Shown here: positions 7,434 through 14,967 of the stretch, one piece after another
How the letters are laid out: the number at the start of each line of letters is the position of its first letter
Position numbering within the stretch: position 1 is the stretch's first letter
Source: Planctomycetota bacterium
GTDB lineage: Bacteria; Planctomycetota; MHYJ01; JACQXL01; JACQZI01
NCBI GenBank assembly: GCA_016207825.1
Contig: JACQZI010000012.1
Coordinates: forward strand, 1 to 64,000
Length of the DNA stretch: 64,000 nt
Reading direction: 5' to 3'
Notes under the pieces: generated by a model
What the model was told of the DNA's origin: nothing
Databases searched by the model: none
What the model saw: the letters and a program-made list of their open reading frames with translations, nothing else
Translations under genes and position numbers: made by a program

Positions 7434-7530
7434 GCCTTTGTGTTCTTTGCCCCGCTCCGCTGTGCGTAGCGGGATACCCAATTGATAGGGAGTCCCGTAC
7501 CGAAGGAACGGGATGCCTTTGTGGTGAAAG
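7411..7530. repeat. Dispersed CTTTGTG-type repeat with a nested 64-bp double-hairpin element
   Basis: The outer repeat reads CCACCAAGACACCAAGTCAC, then CTTTGTGTTCTTTG, and resumes as TGCCTTTGTGGTG at 7514; the uninterrupted form of its second half is seen at 33583-33610. Positions 7450-7513 are an inserted element with two hairpins: CCCGCT/AGCGGG and TCCCGT/ACGGGA, joined by ATACCCAATTGATAGGGAG. A reverse-oriented relative (51825-51886) sits at the same point of a similar outer repeat. Confidence 0.7.
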
Positions 7531-7548
7531 CGAAAGGGGGTGAGAGTT

Positions 7549-7902
7549 ATGAAAAGACCGGACGAGTTGAACACCTACGAATACCTGTCCATCCATTTAA
7601 TGGGAAAGCGGAGGCTCTATGAAAAGAGTTTTGCCCTGGTAAAAGAGCACACAAAAGCGCTTTCCAAATTTCGGAGCCTTACCGCTCTCATGGTTTTCTT
7701 CCGGCAGTCACGTCCGGAGGAGACCTTGCCGGTTAAAGAGGCGTTATTCAGGTTGGATAAAGAAAAACCGTCCTTGCGTCCTCAAATCGTGGAGGTGCTG
7801 ATGCTGGTCATGTGGGATGAACTGGAAAGAGAATATGGCACGCACGACGGCTTCCGGAATAGCTACTGGGATTTGATTCAGGAGTTGGAAAGCCGCAGAT
7901 AA
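7549..7902 (+). CDS. Unrecognised 117-residue protein
   Basis: ATG 7549 is preceded by the strong ribosome site AAAGGGGGTGA (7534-7544 region), which also occurs before 7959 and before the gene at 63970. The product is charged and predicted largely helical (KRPDELNTYEYLSIHLMGKRR... ELEREYGTHDGF), with no signal peptide or membrane segment. I recognise no domain. It lies between the trypsin-like protease and the gene at 7959, on the same strand and with 56 bp before the next start, so the three may be cotranscribed. Confidence 0.6.
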   Translation: MKRPDELNTYEYLSIHLMGKRRLYEKSFALVKEHTKALSKFRSLTALMVFFRQSRPEETLPVKEALFRLDKEKPSLRPQIVEVLMLVMWDELEREYGTHDGFRNSYWDLIQELESRR

Positions 7903-7958
7903 TGATATTTTTGCTCTTTAATCATTAATACTTGAATTATAGAAAGGGGGTGAGAAAG

Positions 7959-8732
7959 ATGAGACAGACATATTTGAAAATGGCGATAGACGAAACCCAA
8001 ACCGCCGACCCGGAGATAGGCGCTTTTTGGAACAGCGGGCTCGATGCCAAGGCAGGCAGGATGGATGAGCGCATGCTCGACCGCATTCCTACCGAAGAGG
8101 CATTCCTTGATACTATCGCGCAAAGGGCGGAACAGGAATACCAATCCTATCCCAATCCGGGCTACGTTTCCAAAAAAGGGCTGCCGGCTTCGGCAATTAC
8201 CGCCAAGTTTGCGGCTAATATCAAGCGGGCTTACGAGAAGTTCAAGGCGAACTGGCAAGCCATGTTTGAAAACGGGGCCGTTAAGTTCAAGGAACGGGTG
8301 GCAGGCGCGGTTCAACGTTACCTCAAAGGCATTGCCCAGAGGACGTTGCCTTTGACCGGATTCAAAAAGCTGGGTTTGGGACCGGCGGCGGTGGCGGGAT
8401 TCTGGATTACGGGTGAGAACAAAATCATCCGCGAACTGCGTTCCGGCGATACTTCCGAAGGCGGCCCTTACCGCATCTGCCCTGTCGGGGTGGAAAGCGA
8501 TTTGCGCGCCGCACTGGGCCAGAGGCTGATTAAAGCCGGCGGGGCCGTTTTAAGGTCAAGCCTGGACGACAGCACGATTTCTGCCGTCAACACGGAGATT
8601 AACCAGTTAGTCCAGCGGTATGTTGACCCGGCACTCGGTTTGGAAAGCTTTGTTACGGGCGGGGCATCCCATGTGGATTTCGTCAAGGCCAACAAGCAGT
8701 TGTATCTGGAAATCCAGGTGAGCCGGGTGTAG
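7959..8732 (+). CDS. Unrecognised protein, paralogue of the truncated gene at the window start
   Basis: 257 residues from ATG 7959, chosen because AAAGGGGGTGA ends 6 bp upstream; an in-frame TTG at 7932 has no ribosome site. The C-terminal 75 residues match the partial protein at 3-230. The middle contains a helical stretch (AAFNIKRAYEKFKANWQ-like, residues about 90-120) and a G/P-rich segment (GFKKLGLGPAAVAGFWITG). There is no signal peptide. The family is not recognised; a phage-derived structural protein is possible. Duplication of this gene on both sides of the Rhs/transposase block suggests the accessory island grew by insertion between copies or by segmental duplication. Confidence 0.65.
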   Translation: MRQTYLKMAIDETQTADPEIGAFWNSGLDAKAGRMDERMLDRIPTEEAFLDTIAQRAEQEYQSYPNPGYVSKKGLPASAITAKFAANIKRAYEKFKANWQAMFENGAVKFKERVAGAVQRYLKGIAQRTLPLTGFKKLGLGPAAVAGFWITGENKIIRELRSGDTSEGGPYRICPVGVESDLRAALGQRLIKAGGAVLRSSLDDSTISAVNTEINQLVQRYVDPALGLESFVTGGASHVDFVKANKQLYLEIQVSRV

Positions 8733-8867
8733 ACCTGTAGCGCGTAGTGAGGAATGGGCAGCGATGGGGGCGTCCTCCGGCTTTGTTCGGGACAAGTTCC
8801 TAATATAAGTTGGGGCGCTCCCTTCCGCTTCGCTCAGCGAATGGAGTTGTTTCATTTCTTTTTCAGC

Positions 8868-8896
8868 TTGACAATTGCCGATTCTCTTTGTATAAA
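8868..8896 (+). promoter_or_regulatory. Consensus promoter of the sigma-54 activator gene
   Basis: TTGACA at 8868-8873 and TATAAA at 8891-8896 are 17 bp apart. The ATG of the activator (8904) begins 7 nt after the -10 box without a ribosome site, so the transcript is predicted to be leaderless. Confidence 0.75.
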
Positions 8897-8903
8897 TATA
8901 TTT

Positions 8904-11006
8904 ATGCCGAAACGAGAACCCTTATCCGACCAGCCCGGATCCCGAAAGCATCGGGGTACGGGGTCACACGGTCTGGCGGGTTATCTGGAGCAAATCAAAT
9001 CCGCCATACTGAAAAAAGACTGGGTTGAAGCAAAACGCCACGGCGAAATTGCCGTGAAAAAACTTCCTCGCTTGTCTTATACACCCCAGGAAGAACACTC
9101 TTTATATTGCCGTATAGGAATGGTCTATTTCCAATTAACGGAATTATCCGGCTCCCTGGATAATTTTTATAAAGCGTATGCCGTGGCCTTGAAGAATAAG
9201 ATGCACTCTGCATATATAGCCTATGCGGTCCAGCAGATAGGGTTTTGCCTTTCGGCTATCCGGAATATGAATCAAGCCCTGAAACGTTTTGACGAAGTGG
9301 AGCAATATTATAAAAAATACGGCAATGATTTTCATCCGATGGGCGAATTCCAGCACCTTTATAACCTGGTCGGACTGGGATACTGCTATCTCTACCATAA
9401 GAATTACGAAAAAGTAAAGGAGCTGGTTGAAGATTATCTCCCCTTAAGCAGGATGGTTGCTTCAGAAGAAATGTTGTCTGCAGAATACCAGCACCTCAAA
9501 GGAGAGTATTTTATCCAGACTAGAGATTATATTAAAGGGCGTGAGGCGTTTCAGGAAGCCATTAAATCTGCCGGGGATATGGAATTATCTAAGTGGGTAT
9601 TGGAATCACAAATCCACATTGCCCAGATTGATGCTTTGGAAAACAAGTTAAGTAACGCTATTTGGCTTTTGAATAATATCCTTAAAAATGCCCGCAGGCT
9701 GAAACTTAATGACCTTATTTGCGAAGCCAGCCTTTTCTTAAGCAGATGTTATTCCCTTAGTAAGATGCCTGAAAAAGCTGAAGAGATAGAAAAACGAATC
9801 AGGCCTTCCTTAAATAAATTGAACACAATTTGGTTTTATGAAAAGACGCGTGAATTCGAGTCTTTTTTCCGCCAACTGGAGTCATCTAAAACCACGGGTG
9901 AATATGCGTGCCAGCCGCTTGTTGATATCCTTACCCATCGTTACGAGGCTTCGCCGAACAAACAAATCATTATCGGCACGTCTACCGCAATGCAGGAAGT
10001 TTATAACCTGATAGAAAAGACTGCGCCTACCGATTTACCCGTTTTAATCCAGGGGGAAACGGGAACCGGAAAGGAGCTTATCGCTAATGCCATCCATTCA
10101 CATAGTCATCGCACAAACAAAACCTACTTACCATTTAATTGCGGAGTGCTTCCGGAGACACTTATAGAAACAACCCTTTTTGGCCATACCAAAGGCGCTT
10201 TCACAGACGCCAAAGAAGATAAAAAAGGTTATATTGAACTCGCCTCCGGCGGAACGCTCTTTATTGATGAGATTGCTAATATGTCTCCGTCCATGCAACA
10301 AAAACTCCTGCGTGTCATGGAAGAAAAACTCGTTTGGCGTCTCGGCGCCCAGAAACCTATCCCGGTTAACACCCGTTTTATCTTTGCCAGTAACCAGCCT
10401 ATCGAGCAGCTGGTCGGGAGTAAACTCTTTCGTGAAGACCTTTTTTACCGGATTAACACTATCGTAATAAATCTTCCTCCTTTACGTGAACGCAAAGGCG
10501 ATATTCCATTGTTAATCCGGCATTTCCTCCGGAAATATGCTCCGGTTTTAATCCACAACCGGAAACCTGTTTCCCACAGGGGGATTCCCGATCAATCCAG
10601 ATTCTATCGGGAAACAAAGTGGGGCGGGGTAATCAACGACCTGCCTGAAATTTCTTCTTCGGCTCTGCAATTCCTCACCGCCTATTCCTGGCCCGGCAAT
10701 ATCCGGGAACTGGAAAACGAAATAAAACGCATCTGTGTTTTATACCCTGAAACTAAAACTATTACGGAAACAATGCTTTTAGAAACTATCCAGAATTATT
10801 CCCGGAAGGCTTTGATGTTGGGAAGCGGTAAAACGAACCTTAAGGATTTGATGGGAAATTCTGAAAAGGACATTATCAAAGAGGCTCTCGCCAAATCGCA
10901 GGGCAATGTCACCAAAGCCGCCCGCTTGCTTGGCTGCAGCCGTGTCGGGTTGCATAAAAAAATCCGCCGGTTAAAAATCACCATCCCGGATGTTACTAGC
11001 CGGTAA
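8904..11006 (+). CDS. TPR-type sigma-54-dependent transcriptional activator
   Basis: 700 residues from ATG 8904, chosen because of the promoter just upstream; the longer in-frame start at 8754 would place the promoter inside the gene. Residues about 25-340 form TPR-like helical repeats in place of a receiver or GAF domain, suggesting a protein- or peptide-sensed signal. The AAA+ domain has Walker A GETGTGKE (about 384-391), the sigma-54 loop as GAFTDA (a known variant of GAFTGA) near 431 and Walker B GGTLFIDE near 449. A Fis-type HTH ends the protein (GNVTKAARLLGCSRVGLHKK, about 665-684). Between the AAA+ lid segments an extra ~27 residues (about 552-578, SHRGIPDQSRFY) is encoded by an 8-bp inverted repeat, TTCCCGAT 10585-10592 and ATCGGGAA 10606-10613. 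A perfect sigma-54 promoter lies 130 bp downstream, so the next locus is its likely target. Confidence 0.9.
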   Translation: MPKREPLSDQPGSRKHRGTGSHGLAGYLEQIKSAILKKDWVEAKRHGEIAVKKLPRLSYTPQEEHSLYCRIGMVYFQLTELSGSLDNFYKAYAVALKNKMHSAYIAYAVQQIGFCLSAIRNMNQALKRFDEVEQYYKKYGNDFHPMGEFQHLYNLVGLGYCYLYHKNYEKVKELVEDYLPLSRMVASEEMLSAEYQHLKGEYFIQTRDYIKGREAFQEAIKSAGDMELSKWVLESQIHIAQIDALENKLSNAIWLLNNILKNARRLKLNDLICEASLFLSRCYSLSKMPEKAEEIEKRIRPSLNKLNTIWFYEKTREFESFFRQLESSKTTGEYACQPLVDILTHRYEASPNKQIIIGTSTAMQEVYNLIEKTAPTDLPVLIQGETGTGKELIANAIHSHSHRTNKTYLPFNCGVLPETLIETTLFGHTKGAFTDAKEDKKGYIELASGGTLFIDEIANMSPSMQQKLLRVMEEKLVWRLGAQKPIPVNTRFIFASNQPIEQLVGSKLFREDLFYRINTIVINLPPLRERKGDIPLLIRHFLRKYAPVLIHNRKPVSHRGIPDQSRFYRETKWGGVINDLPEISSSALQFLTAYSWPGNIRELENEIKRICVLYPETKTITETMLLETIQNYSRKALMLGSGKTNLKDLMGNSEKDIIKEALAKSQGNVTKAARLLGCSRVGLHKKIRRLKITIPDVTSR

Positions 11007-11010
11007 CGGC

Positions 11011-11028
11011 TGTAAACCGCAGTTTACA
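11011..11028. promoter_or_regulatory. Perfect palindrome, candidate enhancer (UAS) for the sigma-54 activator
   Basis: TGTAAAC at 11011-11017 and GTTTACA at 11022-11028 are a perfect inverted repeat with a 4-bp spacer. It is centred about 140 bp upstream of the predicted start of the sigma-54 promoter at 11133-11148, the usual distance for enhancer sites of these activators. No T-run follows, so a terminator is less likely. Confidence 0.6.
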
Positions 11029-11132
11029 CCACTTGTTAAGACCATTTACTTCGATTTAAGCTATTCTGTCCTAACGCCTTGATTTGATTAGGGTTGGCGT
11101 GTTTTATCGGTTCATCGTCTTTTCCCGCTGTT

Positions 11133-11148
11133 TGGCACGATATTTGCT
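11133..11148 (+). promoter_or_regulatory. rpoN-dependent promoter: Consensus sigma-54 (-24/-12) promoter
   Basis: TGGCACG at 11133-11139, four bases, then TTGCT at 11144-11148 match the -24/-12 consensus exactly, with GG and GC 12 bp apart. Transcription would start near 11159, 16 nt before the ATG at 11175. The preceding gene encodes a sigma-54 activator. Confidence 0.85.
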
Positions 11149-11174
11149 ATATATTTTAATGTATATCGAAAAAT

Positions 11175-11420
11175 ATGAATAACTATAAAACTGCCAAAGC
11201 CGGATTTGCCTGTCCTCCGCTTGCCACGGACGATATCGTTATGTTACGCGGCAAGCCGGCGGCTAAATGGTTTAAGCCTAAAAAAGATTTCGGCCCGGTT
11301 TCCGAAGAATGGATCTATATCTTGCCGCAAACTAATTCTAAGGAACATTATTTCTTTAAGAATGGGTGTTTGACGGGTTGGCGGCGAAACAAATATAAAG
11401 GCCCCGCTCCGTTTCGTTAG
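11175..11420 (+). CDS. Small protein, possibly SmpA/OmlA-like fold
   Basis: 81 residues; first gene after the sigma-54 promoter, starting about 16 nt from the predicted transcript start. There is no clear ribosome site (GAAAAAT precedes the ATG). The pattern VMLRGKPAAKWF...SEEWIYILPQ...HYFFKNGCLTGW resembles the repeated beta-strand layout of SmpA/BamE-type or DUF2845-type domains (a Lx-GxP turn, EEWxY, then YxFxxGxL), but no signal peptide is seen. The similarity is by eye only. The gene is followed by a G/C-rich intergenic stretch with CCCCG and CGGGG motifs and then the adhesin-like gene. Confidence 0.55.
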   Translation: MNNYKTAKAGFACPPLATDDIVMLRGKPAAKWFKPKKDFGPVSEEWIYILPQTNSKEHYFFKNGCLTGWRRNKYKGPAPFR

Positions 11421-11522
11421 GAGGACCCCCCGATTAACAGGGGCCTTCGGCAGAATGGGGCCGCCACAAGGCAAAAGTCGGGGTGGCTGGAATAAAACGG
11501 CAATATAAAAAAGAGGCGTTTT

Positions 11523-13697
11523 ATGAAAAGTGAAACAGGCAACCGGAAAATCAGGGATTTGGGGATTATCATAATCCTTTTCGGTCTATTTGTGGTGGGC
11601 CGTGCCTATTCCGAGATTTGGTCCGAGACTACCTTCTCTTCAGGCGCTTTTAACTCTACCATTCCATTTGACTCGAATAATAGTGTCATTATTCAATATA
11701 GCCTTGATAACGGTAACGGGGCAGATGGAACAGGCAATACAACAGGCAGCAATAATCTTAACACGGGTTCTATTTGCGGGCGCGGCACGGCTGACGCGGT
11801 TAATTTTTCTACGACCGGTGTAATAAATACCGGTAATGCAACTATTACTTTAAGCAGCGCACCGGCCGGATTGGCAATCGGCGATGAGATAGTTATTATT
11901 AACCTTAAGGGGACTTCGGCTGATAATACCAATGTGGGAAATTATGAAACCAAGCGGATTAGTAATATTGCCGCTAACACTCTTACATTAGATACGCCAC
12001 TAACCAAAGACTACGGCGATTCTGCTATACAAAAGATAATGGTCCAGCGTGTGCCGAATTATACTAGCGTAACGGTCAGTCTTGGCCATACTCTTACCTG
12101 TAATGCTTTTGACGGAGCTAAAGGAGGTGTGTTATATCTTCGCGCGACCGGAACGATTACCGTCACCGGCACGATTGATGTTTCAGGAAAAGGGTATCGG
12201 GGCGGTTCAGGTGGATTTTCCGGAACTTCTGCCGGCGGGGGTGAGACTTATAATGGCAGCGGTGGCAATGGCGGCACGGCGGTGGGAGGCGGCATCAATA
12301 TTGTTGCGCCAGGCACCCAGCTTCAGGGAGGCGGCGGTGGTGGCGGGACAGACGATGGCGCTTCTGCCGGAGGCGTAGCGGGCACACCCGGCGGCGGCGG
12401 CGGGGGTGGCGGAGGCAGCGATGGCAGTTCCTCCCCAACTGGTGGAGGCGGTGGTGGCGGCGGACATGCCACGGCTGGTTCAGCCGGGACAGGAGGGGCA
12501 GGCGGAGCAACAGGAACAAATCCTAATGGCGGTTTAGGAGGGAATGGTTCAGGGCAAGCTGGTGGCAATGGCGGCGGCGGCGGAATTTATGGAATCGCAA
12601 GCCTATCCAAAATGTATTTTGGAAGCGCCGGTGCCGCCTCAGGCGGAAGAAGAAATAATACGGCAGGCGCTGTCGGGGCAAATGGTGGAGGTGTTATTTA
12701 TATAGCGGCAAATAATATTAATGTAACAGGAGGGATTTTTGCAAAGGGTAACAATGGAACTACTAATGCGGGCACTACCCAAAGCGGCAGCGGGGCGGGA
12801 GGTTCCATTAAACTGCTCGCCAGGACATTGACATTAGGGGTAAACCTGGTTGTTGCCACCGGCGGAACGACTTATGGGACGGGTGGTAACGGTTATATTC
12901 GAGTAGAATATGAAAGTGCTCCATCAGGGACAACCAATCCAGTTCATTCAGGTTCCTTTCTTAATATTTATTTACTGTCCGGTAATTATGTTTCTCCAAT
13001 AATCAGCCCTGACGGGTTGGTTTCGTGGGGTGTTTTGACCTATACTAGAACAACGCCCGCCAATACGATTTTTACCGTGGATGTCTTGCACGGTTATAAT
13101 GGAACTGTTTTATGTTCTAATGTTGCTTCCGGGACAGATCTGGCAAATATCCTTCCTAAATATACTCCTATTAAACTCCGGGCTAATTTTTCCACATCAG
13201 AGATAACCCAAACTCCGACTTTATCTGATTGGAATATAGGTTATATCGCCGGTGGGATTATAGTTGATACCTCCAACTGGACGGATTTGGTTAACGGTCA
13301 ATCCGTGCAGATGGGGCAATCGATAGCTCATGTAAAGTTTGAGATGAAGACTATAGAGGGGACAGCCCGCTGGAAGAGGTTTAGGATAGATAAAGGAGTG
13401 AAGGCATATACTAATATAGCCTGCCCTGATAATAAGATAGAAGTGCAGGTCTGGTGCGATGCGAATAACAACGGTTTGTGGGATAGCGGGGATACTCTTA
13501 TCAGTAAAGGAGTTTTTACCAACGGCACCTGTCGGCTTAATATGAACCGCTGGCAGGTAACGACCGCTCCCAAAACCTATTATATCGTATATAAATTATC
13601 CGGCGATATCGGCGGCGGGCAACGTGCCGGTGTTAAAATAGCGGATAGTAGTTATTTGGAATTTGAGGATGCTGTTTGCGTTGGAGTCCCTCCGTAA
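11523..13697 (+). CDS. Secreted glycine-rich adhesin-like protein
   Basis: 724 residues. The N-terminus has a signal peptide-like segment (LGIIIILFGLFVVG, about 12-26) after a basic start. Residues about 40-230 are beta-rich (Thr/Asn/Val/Ile) with hallmarks of a secreted beta-helix. Residues about 225-400 are extremely Gly-rich (runs such as GGGGGGG, interspersed with S, T, N), then a beta-rich part continues. The C-terminal third has NKIEVQVWCDANNNGLWDSG near 640-655, a DxNxNGxxD calcium-loop-like motif. A cell-surface or matrix protein is inferred. A weak ribosome site (AAGAGG) precedes ATG 11523. Its last residues (SSYLEFEDAVCVGV) recur in a fragment at 14795-14857. It is probably driven by the sigma-54 promoter at 11133. 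Confidence 0.75.
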   Translation: MKSETGNRKIRDLGIIIILFGLFVVGRAYSEIWSETTFSSGAFNSTIPFDSNNSVIIQYSLDNGNGADGTGNTTGSNNLNTGSICGRGTADAVNFSTTGVINTGNATITLSSAPAGLAIGDEIVIINLKGTSADNTNVGNYETKRISNIAANTLTLDTPLTKDYGDSAIQKIMVQRVPNYTSVTVSLGHTLTCNAFDGAKGGVLYLRATGTITVTGTIDVSGKGYRGGSGGFSGTSAGGGETYNGSGGNGGTAVGGGINIVAPGTQLQGGGGGGGTDDGASAGGVAGTPGGGGGGGGGSDGSSSPTGGGGGGGGHATAGSAGTGGAGGATGTNPNGGLGGNGSGQAGGNGGGGGIYGIASLSKMYFGSAGAASGGRRNNTAGAVGANGGGVIYIAANNINVTGGIFAKGNNGTTNAGTTQSGSGAGGSIKLLARTLTLGVNLVVATGGTTYGTGGNGYIRVEYESAPSGTTNPVHSGSFLNIYLLSGNYVSPIISPDGLVSWGVLTYTRTTPANTIFTVDVLHGYNGTVLCSNVASGTDLANILPKYTPIKLRANFSTSEITQTPTLSDWNIGYIAGGIIVDTSNWTDLVNGQSVQMGQSIAHVKFEMKTIEGTARWKRFRIDKGVKAYTNIACPDNKIEVQVWCDANNNGLWDSGDTLISKGVFTNGTCRLNMNRWQVTTAPKTYYIVYKLSGDIGGGQRAGVKIADSSYLEFEDAVCVGVPP

Positions 13698-13763
13698 GAG
13701 TGCCGTAAATAATTTAATTTGAAGCGGCCCGTTATTATTGCCAAATTAAAGAAGGGGATTAGT

Positions 13764-14777
13764 ATGACGAGTGTTAAATTGCCGTCCTTGGCCGTGGCGA
13801 TTATTCTCTCAGGTATTGTCTTGATATTCACGTGCCGGGTTTTTGAAAGCGGCCATATCATGTTTTCTTATGCTGAGGAAAACAAAGAAGAGCCTGCCAA
13901 ACCTGAGGGCGGTGACGATTCTGCCAAAAAGGTCTACGAAACAATGTCCGTCAAACGTAAAATAGACCTGACCACGGTCGCAAAATTGACCAAGGAAGAT
14001 ATTTTACTCGTGGATGCCAAAACACCCGAGGATAAAAATACATTTATCCGTGACCATTTGCAGGATGTCATGAATGCGCTTAAACTGCCCTATACCCTGA
14101 CAAACCATGAGGAACTGGAAACACAAGACCTTTCCAAGGCAGCGGTCATGGTAGTAAACTGCACCGAAGTTACGCTAAGGCAAAAGGCGAGTGATAATGT
14201 CAAGAAATTTCTGGAGAGCGGCGGTTATATATTTACCACGGACTGGGCATTTGACTTTTTCCTGCAAAAAGTCTGCCCCGGTTACCTGAAAGCCGGAAAC
14301 ATTACCCAGGCGGAAGACCATACTGTGCAGATAAACGCATTTGAAAAGTCCGGAGAACATATCTTCCTGCGGACTGTTTTTCCTGAAGGGCAAACACAGT
14401 TGCCCTGGATGTTCAGGAAAGGGGCCCGTATGTTCAAGATTGAAAAGCCTAATGACGTAACCGTTTTGGTGGTCGGCCCGGAATCCCTGAAGAAGGAAGC
14501 CGGTTCCAATATTATCGCGGTAACCTGGTGCCTTGACCCCAATGCCAAAGGATATAACCCAAAATTCAGCGGTTACAAGGATGATTCGGGTGATTACCTG
14601 AGAGAGCGCCCTAAAAAAGGCGTGATTCTCCATGTGGCAAACCATTATAACCAGCGTATTGACGGTAATCCCGATGTGGATGCCAACTGTTCAATGTATC
14701 AACTATTGGTTAATTTCCTGATTGATGCCCGGTTAAGTAAACTCTGGCGCGAGCAAAGCAAATCCAAGAAAAAATAA
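13764..14777 (+). CDS. ThuA/DUF4159-like (GATase1-fold) exported protein, copy 1
   Basis: 337 residues from ATG 13764, which follows AAGAAGGGG; the in-frame TTG at 13719 lacks a ribosome site. An N-terminal hydrophobic segment (about 7-25) contains LIFTC, possibly a lipobox. The domain (about 70-330) shows DILLVDAKTP, then VMVVNCTEV, SGGYIFTTDWAFD and a conserved end CSMYQLLVNFLIDARL. The alternation of hydrophobic strands and the GGYxFTTDW motif resemble DUF4159/ThuA-type glutamine-amidotransferase-fold proteins common in Planctomycetota, where no activity is established. It is paralogous to 16280-17329 and, more distantly, to the C-terminal half of 39300-40994. It lies in the putative sigma-54 transcription unit. 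Confidence 0.7.
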   Translation: MTSVKLPSLAVAIILSGIVLIFTCRVFESGHIMFSYAEENKEEPAKPEGGDDSAKKVYETMSVKRKIDLTTVAKLTKEDILLVDAKTPEDKNTFIRDHLQDVMNALKLPYTLTNHEELETQDLSKAAVMVVNCTEVTLRQKASDNVKKFLESGGYIFTTDWAFDFFLQKVCPGYLKAGNITQAEDHTVQINAFEKSGEHIFLRTVFPEGQTQLPWMFRKGARMFKIEKPNDVTVLVVGPESLKKEAGSNIIAVTWCLDPNAKGYNPKFSGYKDDSGDYLRERPKKGVILHVANHYNQRIDGNPDVDANCSMYQLLVNFLIDARLSKLWREQSKSKKK

Positions 14778-14794
14778 AATAAGGAAGGGCGGGA

Positions 14795-14857
14795 GTGGAA
14801 ATAGATGATACTAGCTATCTTGAATTTGAAAATGCAACATGTGTTGGCGTATCCTAA
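14795..14857 (+). pseudogene. Remnant of an adhesin-like gene C-terminus
   Basis: A 20-codon frame ending in TAA reads VEIDDTSYLEFENATCVGVS. The end of the glycine-rich protein at 11523-13697 reads KIADSSYLEFEDAVCVGVPP, so the two are homologous along the whole remnant. It lies directly after the first DUF4159-like gene, whose relatives in this locus follow an adhesin, and indicates that the adhesin/DUF4159 pair was once duplicated and then partly deleted. Confidence 0.7.
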
Positions 14858-14967
14858 TACCAAATCACATCCCGCCCTGCCCGACAGCCGGCGTGCTGTT
14901 TCTGGCGGAAAGAATATTTTTGTTGGCTAATAGAAATAGAAACTGTAAAATGATAGGAGTAATAACC

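Noticed and set aside
8754-8903. Longer N-terminus for the sigma-54 activator
   Set aside because: It would translate a REP-like repeat and the promoter; the TTGACA/TATAAA pair lies between 8868 and 8896.
12207-12568. Long reverse-strand frames rich in Pro and Arg opposite the glycine-rich segment
   Set aside because: They are complements of the GGN-rich coding strand of the adhesin-like gene; no start signal or domain supports them.
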